Source: Anaerolineae bacterium
Lineage (GTDB): Bacteria; Chloroflexota; Anaerolineae; Anaerolineales; UBA4823
Length of the DNA: 64,000 bases
Reading direction: 5' to 3'
Assembly (NCBI GenBank): GCA_003327455.1
Contig: QOQU01000001.1
Coordinates: forward strand, 424,001 to 488,000
The stretch's first letter is position 1. Every line of letters begins with the position of its first letter. Under the pieces are notes generated by a model. It ran no database searches, was not told the DNA's origin, and was given only the letters and a program-made list of their open reading frames with translations. The translations under genes and the position numbers were made by a program. Below are positions 9,207-18,564 of this stretch, one piece after another.

Positions 9207-9676
9207 ACCAACTCTCCGTATCGAGAATCATACCACGAAGTCGCAGGAGGTCGGCAATTTCTTACGAAGATTTTATTGAACGCTTAGGAAATTTTTATAG
9301 GTGTAGAGAACATTCATCGCTGGTGGGTATACCATGTTATTATTGTGAAATTAGCGTTAGCGTTTAGAGAGTTCTAACCAAGTGTTTCCTTGTCCGGGTG
9401 GATTACCTTGGTAGGATCGAGTCAGTAAGAAGTAAAGACAAAGTGGATAGCTCTTGTACAATGGTTATTTATACGAAATGGATATTAACAATCAAAACTA
9501 AAGATTTTTTGAACCTCAATTCAATAAAATTACCTCTCCGCTGAGCGCATCCAAAATCCTTAGCATTGCAGGAAGCAGGCAGCTTTTCTTCGAACTCAGC
9601 GGAGTAGCTTTATATAGAGTTCGCAGTCAGAAGTCAATGAGGCTTAGGTTTGTAACCACAATTCCCAGTTGCTCTA
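9207..9676. other. 470-base gap at the edge of the sugar cassette
   Basis: No supported gene. The left part holds the probable promoter of the minus-strand gene ending upstream at 9206. From about 9300 rightwards the sequence becomes clearly A+T-rich, matching the sugar cassette that follows. The only structure seen is the long inverted repeat at 9536-9604. Confidence 0.6.
9536..9604. repeat. Long-range 10-bp inverted repeat
   Basis: Perfect inverted repeat CTCCGCTGAG (9536-9545) and CTCAGCGGAG (9595-9604) with a 49-base spacer, about 70 bases after the stop of the SIS-domain gene (minus strand). It would fold into a large stem-loop at the end of the sugar transport transcript but has no T-run immediately after it, so a simple terminator is not supported. 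Confidence 0.5.
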
Positions 9677-10234
9677 TTACTCAACGTTGCGATGTCGATT
9701 GACCATTTCCTCTCTTGCAACTCCCAATTTTTCTGCTAACATCATGACAATCATATCAAAAACGATCAGGAGTGATTGTTCAAACAAGTTTCCCATTAAT
9801 TGAATGGAGGGTACTACATTATCTTTCCCGTGAAAGACACACGCCGGCACCCATAAAACCATATCAGCCATTTCAGGGGTTTTACGATCCGGTGTTCCGG
9901 TAACCACTGCCAAAGTTGCCCCTGCCAACTTCCCTTGTTCAGCAACATAGTGAAGATGTCCAATTTCACCAGACCCAGAGGTCACAATTAAGAGATCATC
10001 TTTACCTAATGACGGTGTCGTATCATCCCATATCCAATGTACCTCTTTGCCCAGATGCATCAGACGCATAGCGAAAGCACGAGTTGATAAACCTTCTCTG
10101 CCTACCCCGATTAGAAAAAGGCGTTTTGCTTTGATGATTGCATCCATTAATTGATCGATTTGCCGGGTATCGATGCGTTCGAAGACCTGCTTTAATTCGT
10201 CGAGAATTGTTTTATAGTAGTCTTGATATTTCAT
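9677..10234 (-). CDS. SIS-domain protein, 6-phospho-3-hexuloisomerase-like
   Basis: 185 residues, exactly the size of 6-phospho-3-hexuloisomerases (PHI), which interconvert D-arabino-3-hexulose 6-phosphate and fructose 6-phosphate. Family features: FLIGVGREGLSTRAFAMRLMHLG, the phosphosugar loop VTSGSGEIGHL, AVVTGTPDRKTPEMADMVLWVPA, the LMGNLFEQSLLIVFD helix and the C-terminal MVNRHRNVE, close to the usual RHANLE ending. The residue after SGSGE is Ile where PHI commonly has Thr. A GGAGG ribosome-binding site precedes the ATG. It is the last gene of the ABC transporter operon; its usual partner, hexulose-phosphate synthase, is absent from the window, so the true substrate may be another sugar phosphate. 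Confidence 0.8.
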   Translation of the reverse strand: MKYQDYYKTILDELKQVFERIDTRQIDQLMDAIIKAKRLFLIGVGREGLSTRAFAMRLMHLGKEVHWIWDDTTPSLGKDDLLIVTSGSGEIGHLHYVAEQGKLAGATLAVVTGTPDRKTPEMADMVLWVPACVFHGKDNVVPSIQLMGNLFEQSLLIVFDMIVMMLAEKLGVAREEMVNRHRNVE

Positions 10235-10289
10235 TGCTTTTTACCTCCATTTCTTTTCTTACAATAGATCTGTTTTGTACAGGGATTAA

Positions 10290-11333
10290 CTATGGAGAAG
10301 AAGCTGCTGTATCCTTGTTCAAAGCTGGATTGCGTGTTCGTAACCTCCAATGCTCCACCAAAAAATTGATAACCATGACTAAAAGAAGCATAGATCCCCA
10401 AATCAATTTCTTTGCGTATGGGGTAAACGCAAACAATGTAAATGCGCTTTGTAAAGCCTGAAGGATAAAAATGCCCAAAACAACCCCAATTATCCGCCCT
10501 CTTCCTCCTTCTGGTGCAATGCCACCAAGCACCGAAACCAGGATTGCCTGGAGTAGATAGGTATCGCCATATCCGACTTTAGCGGAATTGAAGCGTGAAA
10601 TCATGATGATTGAGGCAAAACCGGCTAACAGTCCAGAAAGAAAGTATACGCGTACAATCAAGTTCTCATTTCGTAAACCGGCAAACATTGAAGCAATTTT
10701 ATTTTCCCCATAAAGATAAACACTAACTCCAGTCGAAGTCTGTTCAAGCATGAAACCTACAACAATACTTGCAAGCACAAATAGTAGAAAGATCAACGGA
10801 ATATTGGCAATATGCTCACTGCCGATTTTTAGAAACATCTCTGGGAAACCCACGATTCCTTCTCCAGAAGTGATTGCCATGCTAATCCCATTGTAGAATG
10901 TCATTGTTCCCAAAGTAGCCAATATAGGCGGGACAGACAATTTAGAGATCAACAAGCCGTTGATGAATCCCGCAATCGAAGCTACTGCAAGAGCAACAAG
11001 ACAAGCGATGACTACAACTCCCGCATCGGGGTAACTCGTTAAGAAACCAAGTCGACGGGTTAGAACAAATGCCGCCAAAATGCCTGCCAGATTAGCATTG
11101 GCTACCACCGATAAATCAATGCCTCCTGTTAGCATGGTTACAGCCATCGCCAATGCCAGAAATCCAAACTCGGGAATCTGATATCCCATGGATTGGAAAT
11201 TGTTGAGTGAGAAAAACTGATTACCAAGTAATACCCACAGGGTTAGTAAGACACCCAAAGTGATAACGACTAAGATAATTAAAGTTGTTTCATGACGAAG
11301 AAATCTTTGGAATCCCATCTTCGAGCCTTTCAA
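10290..11333 (-). CDS. Sugar ABC transporter permease (RbsC family)
   Basis: 347 residues with eight to ten hydrophobic segments and the sequence pattern of ribose/xylose-type permeases: LNNFQSMGYQIPEFGFLALAM, MLTGGIDLSV, the INGLLISKLSVPPILATLGTM loop and SVLGGIAPEGGRGRIIGVVLG near the C terminus. It starts within the last codons of the upstream permease (4-base overlap), so the two permeases are co-translated and likely form a heterodimeric channel. It lies in the plasma membrane and imports a sugar bound by the lipoprotein encoded at 13963-15024. Confidence 0.92.
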   Translation of the reverse strand: MKGSKMGFQRFLRHETTLIILVVITLGVLLTLWVLLGNQFFSLNNFQSMGYQIPEFGFLALAMAVTMLTGGIDLSVVANANLAGILAAFVLTRRLGFLTSYPDAGVVVIACLVALAVASIAGFINGLLISKLSVPPILATLGTMTFYNGISMAITSGEGIVGFPEMFLKIGSEHIANIPLIFLLFVLASIVVGFMLEQTSTGVSVYLYGENKIASMFAGLRNENLIVRVYFLSGLLAGFASIIMISRFNSAKVGYGDTYLLQAILVSVLGGIAPEGGRGRIIGVVLGIFILQALQSAFTLFAFTPYAKKLIWGSMLLLVMVINFLVEHWRLRTRNPALNKDTAASSP

Positions 11334-12340
11334 TCAGAAAATGTTAGATTGCGGCGGCTTTTCAATCTTTGCTGGTATGATGTGATTGAGACACTAATCA
11401 ACAAAATAACCCCAACAAAGAGATCATTCCAGGATGAAGAAAGACCTAAGAAGACCAGCGTGGAATATAACAGTTGAATGATCGTGATTCCCAGAATGGT
11501 ACCTAAGATGGTTCCTTCTCCACCTGTTAATTTTGCTCCTCCAATAACTGCGGCTGCGATAATTGAAAGTTCAGTGCCTACGAGAGAAACAGGATTAACC
11601 CAGCGAACTTCGGCTACATAAACTACCCCCATAATGCCAGCCAGCAAGCCAACATATGTGTATACAAAGAAACGGATCAGAAACAGATTAAATCCAACCC
11701 GTTTGGCAGATTCCTCTGAATTTCCTAAAGCAAATATTCCACGGCCTAAGAGTGTGCGGTATAGAATGAACCAGGTCACGAAGATCGCTATCACTACCGG
11801 GATAATAAAAGCCGACAGTCCGTAGGTGTTTCCCGACGGCGCAACCGCTTCGAATAGCCGGGCTGATCCAAAATTTATGATTGATGAGGGCATTTGACCG
11901 GCGTTGATGCTCTTTGTCCCTACCAGAATCGTCATCAAGCCAAAGAAAACACTTGATGTACCCAGAGTGGCAATAAGCGTTGGAAGTCGAAAAAAATGAA
12001 TAATCAAAGCATTGATTGCTCCTAAAATAAAACCAATTGCCACAGAAACAAGAAACGCGAAAGCTAAACTGTCGATACCGGTTGCCAACATTAGCCTTGC
12101 GGAGGCATAACCGCCAAAGATAGCAATTGCTGTAAACGAGACATCAATTCCCCCCGATATAAGAACAACAAGAACACCAAGCGCTAAAAGCAATTTCCCT
12201 GAGGCTGCTCTCAGGAGATCGAAAAAATTTTCAAAACTCAGAAATGCCGGATTCTTAATCGCAACAATGATCGAGTACATTACGATAATGATGACTAGAT
12301 AAAATTCATTTCGCGTAAAAAACCGTTTTGTCGTTCTCAT
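11330..12340 (-). CDS. Sugar ABC transporter permease (RbsC family)
   Basis: 336 residues, paralogous in pattern to the downstream permease: NFFDLLRAASGKLLLALGVL, VLISGGIDVSF, LIIHFFRLPTLIATLGTSSVFFG and the conserved AAAVIGGAKLTGGEGTILG segment near the C terminus. Its start overlaps the end of the ATPase gene by 4 bases and its end overlaps the next permease by 4 bases, a tightly coupled transporter operon. Two different permease genes, as here, are typical of autoinducer-2/rhamnose-type carbohydrate importers. Confidence 0.92.
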   Translation of the reverse strand: MRTTKRFFTRNEFYLVIIIVMYSIIVAIKNPAFLSFENFFDLLRAASGKLLLALGVLVVLISGGIDVSFTAIAIFGGYASARLMLATGIDSLAFAFLVSVAIGFILGAINALIIHFFRLPTLIATLGTSSVFFGLMTILVGTKSINAGQMPSSIINFGSARLFEAVAPSGNTYGLSAFIIPVVIAIFVTWFILYRTLLGRGIFALGNSEESAKRVGFNLFLIRFFVYTYVGLLAGIMGVVYVAEVRWVNPVSLVGTELSIIAAAVIGGAKLTGGEGTILGTILGITIIQLLYSTLVFLGLSSSWNDLFVGVILLISVSITSYQQRLKSRRNLTFSD

Positions 12341-13872
12341 ACCTCTTCTCTTTTTCTCGAATGACGATTGTTTCCGTTGGTGCTCATCAGGAGTTGAATT
12401 CGCCCGCTTACATCAGGCGAGCTTAAGTCTTTTTCGGACAATTCAGCAACCACTTGTCCATTCCTCAATACCAGTGCCTTATTACAATTAGCTATCAATT
12501 CTGGCATTTCATCCGTAATGAGAATGATACCGACACCCTTTGCAGCAAAGCTCTGGATAAGCTCATAAATTTCAGCTTTTGAACCAACATCAACTCCCAC
12601 AGTTGGGCTGTCCAGGATAAAAATACTTGGGTCCGTCATTGCCCAGCGAGCAAAAATCGTTTTCTGCTGATTGCCTCCCGATAAATTCTGGACAGTTGTT
12701 TCCACATCTGGTACTACAATTCGCATTTTTTCGGTTGCTTGTATACTGTACAAACGTTTAATTTTCTTTCTTATGACTCCTAACTTAGAAACAATTTTTT
12801 CTAGCAAAGTTACCGAAATGTTCTCTTCAACGCTCTTTTTCAAGAACAATCCTTTTGTCTGACGGTCTTCTGGTAAGAGTCCGATCCCGAACCGACGGGC
12901 GATAAACGGTGAATCAATTTTGACCGGTTGCCCCTTGACATAAATTTGACCAGAATCGGGCGGGTTCAACCCAAACAGCGATAATGCCAGCTCGGTGCGC
13001 CCAGACCCTAATAGACCGATCAACCCAATTACATCGCCAGGGTAGAGTTGAAAAGAGATGTTTTCAAAATTGCCTTTTCGAGAGAGATTTTTAACCTCTA
13101 ATAAGGGAGTGTTGTCCTCAATTTGGCGTTGATACCTTGGATATTCCACCTTCCGCCCAGTCATGTGGAAGGTTAAGGTTTTGTAATCTAAATCCTGGGG
13201 TTTGAAATCCCCAACTTTTCGACCATCCCGTAAGATGGTAATAATATCAGCCACTTCGAACACTTCATTGAGCTTATGACTGATAAACACCACCGATAAT
13301 CCTTTTTGTTTAAGTTCCATGACAATCGAAAGCAACCGATCTACTTCAACTTTCGTGAGAGCGGTTGTCGGTTCATCCATAAAAAGGAGCTTTGCATCCA
13401 GACTGAGAGCACGGCAGATAGCCACAATTTGTTTATTCGCAGTAGAAAGTTCTTCTACCGGTAATGAAAGATCGAGAGAGATGCCAATTTTAGTAAGTTG
13501 TTCTTCAGCTGTGTTTTTTATTTCTCTTTGATCAACCCAGCGTCTTCCTTGGGCAATTAAGCGATTTATGGCGATGTTTTCAGCAACGCTCAGATGGGGG
13601 AATAGCGATAGATCTTGATAAATAACCTGGATACCCTCGTGAATCGCTTGAATCGGGGAAAGACGTGGATAACGATGTCCATTTAGAATGATCTCGCCTC
13701 GATCGGGAGAAATTGCACCAACAACGATTTTGACAAAAGTTGATTTACCCGAACCATTTTCGCCAACCAAACAGTGAATTTCACCTGGCTTGACGGCAAA
13801 GTTAAAGTCCTTCAGGGCATGAACGCCCCCATAAGATTTGCTCAATCCTTCAGTAATCAAGATTTCCTGCAT
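12337..13872 (-). CDS. Sugar ABC transporter ATP-binding protein, double NBD (RbsA family)
   Basis: About 511 residues with two nucleotide-binding domains in tandem. The first has Walker A GENGSGKST, signature LSTANKQIVAICRAL and Walker B LLFMDEPTTAL. The second has the degenerate Walker A GLLGSGRTEL normal for the C-terminal half of RbsA/MglA proteins, the signature LSGGNQQKTIFARW and FILDSPTVGVDVGSK. ATG at 13872 is preceded by GGGAG; the frame also allows a TTG six codons upstream. It powers the two permeases downstream. A strong stem-loop (13914-13948) separates it from the binding-protein gene and probably lowers its expression. Confidence 0.94.
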   Translation of the reverse strand: MQEILITEGLSKSYGGVHALKDFNFAVKPGEIHCLVGENGSGKSTFVKIVVGAISPDRGEIILNGHRYPRLSPIQAIHEGIQVIYQDLSLFPHLSVAENIAINRLIAQGRRWVDQREIKNTAEEQLTKIGISLDLSLPVEELSTANKQIVAICRALSLDAKLLFMDEPTTALTKVEVDRLLSIVMELKQKGLSVVFISHKLNEVFEVADIITILRDGRKVGDFKPQDLDYKTLTFHMTGRKVEYPRYQRQIEDNTPLLEVKNLSRKGNFENISFQLYPGDVIGLIGLLGSGRTELALSLFGLNPPDSGQIYVKGQPVKIDSPFIARRFGIGLLPEDRQTKGLFLKKSVEENISVTLLEKIVSKLGVIRKKIKRLYSIQATEKMRIVVPDVETTVQNLSGGNQQKTIFARWAMTDPSIFILDSPTVGVDVGSKAEIYELIQSFAAKGVGIILITDEMPELIANCNKALVLRNGQVVAELSEKDLSSPDVSGRIQLLMSTNGNNRHSRKREEV

Positions 13873-13913
13873 ATATTGATAAACTCCCAATAGTATCCTG
13901 ACAGTATAAAATT

Positions 13914-13948
13914 ATAACGGCATTACTCTCATCGAGTAATGCCGTTAT
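13914..13948 (-). repeat. Intercistronic stem-loop after the sugar-binding-protein gene
   Basis: Perfect 14-bp inverted repeat (ATAACGGCATTACT / AGTAATGCCGTTAT, 7-base loop) starting 14 bases after the stop of the binding-protein gene. On the minus strand it is followed by a T-rich but not pure T stretch. Such stem-loops after the binding-protein gene commonly stabilise that part of the mRNA or partly terminate it, so that binding protein exceeds transporter. Confidence 0.7.
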
Positions 13949-13962
13949 TAACTTGTTTTATT

Positions 13963-15024
13963 TTAGAATGGATACTGATCAACTGTATCAGGGGTCAGGA
14001 TCAGAGGGGCGTTACCAAAAATCACATTTCCTTCAACGACTACACTCTCATAACCAGGTTTCACAAGATTCATGCCGCTCTCGATCTTTTCGCCAGTCAG
14101 GACTTTGTAGGCGATCAAAGCCGAGACGTAACCGGCATCCGCAGGTCGCCAGCACTGTCCTTGTACTACCCAGCCTTCCTTGATGTAAGGGCCGGTAACA
14201 GAAGGGAGAGCCAGGCCTACAACCTTAATATTCTTGTTGTTTTTCTCTTTCAGCACCAACCCTTCCATTGTGGTTGAAGATACCGAAGTGCCAAAGAGCC
14301 CTTTCAAATTAGGGAATGTCTTAAGGATTTCTTGAACTTTATCATAAGCAATTTTTTCGTCGTTCTTATCCTCATAGGGTTGGTCGGAAACAAATTTCAT
14401 GTTGGGATAATTTTCCTGGACATGCTTCAAGCCTGCCTCATACCATTGCATATGAGTCTGCATCGTCAGAGCACCGACAAATCCAGTGAATTCACCTTCA
14501 TAATTCATTGCCTTTGCCAGAGTCTCAAACATCAGGACACCAAAGTCCTCATTCCGAAATGCCTCCACATCATAGTCAACAATCGAAGCTAATTGTTGTG
14601 CTTCATGACTGACAACCACGATGCCTTTTTCTTTAGCCTTCTTCAACACTGGTTCCATAGCAGTTGGATCATTCGGTACAACCAGAATGGCATCCACACC
14701 TTTTGCAATCAGGTCTTCAACCATCTGGACTTGCTTAGCCGGATCACCGCCTTCAGGGGCAATTTGGTATGCTTTTACACCATAATCTTTGCCAAATTGC
14801 TCAACGCCAGTGCGCATATCATCAAACCAGGAAATTCCTTCGTGTTTTGCGACCATTACAATTTCCAACTCTTCTGTCGCAGGAGCTTCGGTAGCTTCTG
14901 GTTGAGCGGGGGCTTCAGTTGCTACTGGAGGTTGGGTTTCCGCTGGTGCTTGGGTGGCTGGAGTTGTACATCCGGCCGCAAAGATAGAGATGAGCAGAAT
15001 TGTTGTCACGATTAGGCGTTTCAT
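13963..15024 (-). CDS. Sugar ABC transporter substrate-binding lipoprotein
   Basis: 353 residues. N-terminal signal peptide with lipobox (LLISIFAAGC, Cys19) followed by a Pro/Thr/Glu/Ala-rich linker typical of Chloroflexota lipoproteins, then a periplasmic-binding-protein type 1 fold: MVAKHEGISWFDDMRTGVEQF, DLIAKGVDAILVVPNDP, VVSHEAQQ, MQTHMQWYEAGLKHVQ and GLALPSVTGPYIKEGWV. The overall pattern resembles the RhaS/LsrB group more than classical ribose-binding protein. The start at 15024 has an AAGGAG site; an upstream in-frame ATG at 15156 lies at the operator and is rejected. First gene of the transporter operon, controlled by the promoter at 15162-15190. Confidence 0.92.
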   Translation of the reverse strand: MKRLIVTTILLISIFAAGCTTPATQAPAETQPPVATEAPAQPEATEAPATEELEIVMVAKHEGISWFDDMRTGVEQFGKDYGVKAYQIAPEGGDPAKQVQMVEDLIAKGVDAILVVPNDPTAMEPVLKKAKEKGIVVVSHEAQQLASIVDYDVEAFRNEDFGVLMFETLAKAMNYEGEFTGFVGALTMQTHMQWYEAGLKHVQENYPNMKFVSDQPYEDKNDEKIAYDKVQEILKTFPNLKGLFGTSVSSTTMEGLVLKEKNNKNIKVVGLALPSVTGPYIKEGWVVQGQCWRPADAGYVSALIAYKVLTGEKIESGMNLVKPGYESVVVEGNVIFGNAPLILTPDTVDQYPF

Positions 15025-15138
15025 TTTCTTACTCCTTTTTAGAAAAAATTTGGGAAGGGAAAGTTCAAATAGTCCAAAAGACATAGTCTCTATATGCGGC
15101 ACCTCCTTAAGAAGTTTATCTAAATAGCGGCACTCTTT

Positions 15139-15190
15139 ATGTGGAAACATTTCCACATGAAATTATAATAGAATTTGGTTTAAATTGCAA
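15139..15190 (-). promoter_or_regulatory. Transporter operon promoter with LacI-type operator
   Basis: On the minus strand TTGCAA (15185-15190) and TATAAT (15162-15167) are separated by exactly 17 bases, a good sigma-70 promoter. Directly after the -10 lies a perfect palindrome with halves ATGTGGAAA and TTTCCACAT around CA (15139-15158), covering the expected start of transcription. This is the form of LacI/GalR-family operators, and a LacI-family gene lies divergently next door, so repression by that protein is the natural reading. Confidence 0.85.
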
Positions 15191-15232
15191 TAGTTTTGCC
15201 GTAAAATGGGATTAAATATTGCGATATACAGA

Positions 15233-15260
15233 AAAATACATGACTTTTGTCATGTATTTT
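15233..15260. repeat. 12-bp perfect palindrome between divergent promoters
   Basis: AAAATACATGAC (15233-15244) and GTCATGTATTTT (15249-15260) form a perfect 12-bp inverted repeat with a TTTT centre. It lies midway between the promoters of the transporter operon and the lacI-type gene, about 45 bases upstream of the former -35 box. Its sequence is unlike the GGAAA-type LacI operators, so it may bind a second regulator or serve as a hairpin. Confidence 0.6.
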
Positions 15261-15294
15261 CAACGTTGACATCCTCTACAATTCAATATGAAAA

Positions 15295-15331
15295 GGAATC
15301 GTTTCCATTATTTCGTTTTTTCAGTTATAAT
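15295..15331 (+). promoter_or_regulatory. Promoter and probable operator of the lacI-type gene
   Basis: TATAAT at 15326-15331 lies 11 bases before the ATG, with TTTCCA (15302-15307) as a weak -35 at 18 bases. The -35 overlaps GGAATCGTTTCC (15295-15306), a near-palindrome resembling the exact operator at 15139-15158, which would give autorepression. The leader would be only about 5 nt, so the mRNA is nearly leaderless. Confidence 0.6.
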
Positions 15332-15342
15332 AAAAATCGGAT

Positions 15343-16943
<1,601 letters not shown>

Positions 16944-16989
16944 CGAGTAAATGATTATTCTCTTATCATCTTCGCCCTAGGAGAACAAA

Positions 16990-18531
16990 GTGGAGACGTA
17001 TTTATTAGGAATTGATTTAGGGACAACGGGTAGCAAATGTCTGCTCATTGACGAAAAAGGGAATCTGTTGGCACGCGCCGTTAGCGAATATCCTACCCTT
17101 ACGCCTCGTCCGGGTTGGACTGAACAAGACCCTGAGGTCTGGTGGATTGCCACCGTAAAATCTATTCGTTCGGTTTTAGAACAGTCCAAGGTCGATCCCT
17201 ATAAGATTTCAGGGATTGGATTAACTGGACAAATGCATGGATTGGTTTTACTTGATTCTTCAGGACAGGTTTTGCGTCCTTGTATCCTCTGGAACGATCA
17301 ACGCACCCTTGAGCAGTGCAAGCAAATCGAGGATAGGATTGGAGCCGAAAACGTTGTACGCTATACTGGAAATATGATCCTTACGGGTTTTACCGCCCCA
17401 AAGTTACTCTGGGTAAGGCAATACGAACCACAGGTATATTCCAAAATCGGAAAGATCCTGCTTCCCAAAGATTATATCCGTTATCGCTTGAGCGGCGAAT
17501 TTTATTCTGAAGTTTCTGATGCATCTGGAACTTCACTGTTTAACGTGTCGAAAAGGCAATGGTCCTCAGAAATGCTAACAGGATTGGATATCCCTCGTCT
17601 GTGGTTGCCAGAGGTAAGCGAATCTCCAGTTTGTACCACCAAGGTATCAAAAGAAGCTGCTGTAGAGACTGGACTCATATCTGGAACTCCTATTGCAGGG
17701 GGAGGTGGAGATCAAGCAGCACAGGCTTTTGGAATTGGTATTATTGAGGAGGGGATCATCTCGGCTACGATTGGAACCTCCGGTGTGGTATTTGCAGCTT
17801 CGAACTCATATCGAATTGAACCTGGGGGATTCCTTCATGCATTCTGTCACGCTGTGCCAGGGATGTGGCACTTAATGGGTGTTATGCTTTCGGCTGGCGG
17901 AAGTTTGAAGTGGTTTCGAGATACATTTGGGAGAGAGGAAATCACTTTAGCTCAACAATCTGATCTTGATCCGTATAGTATTCTTGTATCACATGCTCAG
18001 CAAGTCCCTCCTGGTTCGGAGGGATTAATGTTTTTACCTTACCTCTCAGGTGAAAGAACTCCTCATAATAATCCCTTTGCTCGTGGAGTATTTTTCGGTA
18101 TCTCCTACCGTCACAACAAAGCTCATTTTGTTCGTGCTGTTCTAGAGGGTGTTGCCTTTGGCTTGTTGGACTCTTTAGAAGTTATTAAACAGTTAGGAAT
18201 TGATTCAAGGGAAATTGTCCTCTCTGGTGGAGGAGCTCGAAGTGAAGTATGGCAACGAATATTGACGGATGTGTTTGGTAAGCCAACTGTAACAACAAAT
18301 AGCGATGAAGGAGCTGCTTTTGGAGCTGCTCTCTTAGCGGGGGTTGGGACACAGATATTTACCAGCCCTCGAGACGCGGTTTCGAAAACAATAAAGACCG
18401 AAAAAAGAATGTATCCTGGAGAAAATAGGGCAATTTATCAAGATTACTATCCTGTTTTTAAGTCGTTGTATTCAGCGCTTAAGGTAGAATATCTACAAAT
18501 GCACACACTGGTAGAAAAATATGCCGTTTAA
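16990..18531 (+). CDS. xylB: Xylulokinase (FGGY family)
   Basis: 513 residues, FGGY-family sugar kinase. Features: LLGIDLGTTGSKCLLID (phosphate loop 1), the xylulokinase-typical GLTGQMHGLVLLD, ILWNDQRT, GTPIAGGGGDQAAQAFG, ATIGTSGVVFA, the FGGY-signature region LSGERTPHNNPFARGVFFG and LSGGGARSEVWQRILTDVFG. It begins with GTG eight bases after an AGGAG site. It phosphorylates a ketopentose, most likely D-xylulose formed by the upstream isomerase. The gene is A+T-rich like the rest of the cassette, whereas the glucosidase gene that follows is not. Confidence 0.92.
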   Translation: METYLLGIDLGTTGSKCLLIDEKGNLLARAVSEYPTLTPRPGWTEQDPEVWWIATVKSIRSVLEQSKVDPYKISGIGLTGQMHGLVLLDSSGQVLRPCILWNDQRTLEQCKQIEDRIGAENVVRYTGNMILTGFTAPKLLWVRQYEPQVYSKIGKILLPKDYIRYRLSGEFYSEVSDASGTSLFNVSKRQWSSEMLTGLDIPRLWLPEVSESPVCTTKVSKEAAVETGLISGTPIAGGGGDQAAQAFGIGIIEEGIISATIGTSGVVFAASNSYRIEPGGFLHAFCHAVPGMWHLMGVMLSAGGSLKWFRDTFGREEITLAQQSDLDPYSILVSHAQQVPPGSEGLMFLPYLSGERTPHNNPFARGVFFGISYRHNKAHFVRAVLEGVAFGLLDSLEVIKQLGIDSREIVLSGGGARSEVWQRILTDVFGKPTVTTNSDEGAAFGAALLAGVGTQIFTSPRDAVSKTIKTEKRMYPGENRAIYQDYYPVFKSLYSALKVEYLQMHTLVEKYAV

Positions 18532-18564
18532 CACAGTACAGTTTATCAGACCTAAAATACTTCG

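Noticed and set aside
10138..10461. Plus-strand open frame across the SIS gene start
   Set aside because: Lies antisense to two clear genes; composition and content not protein-like.
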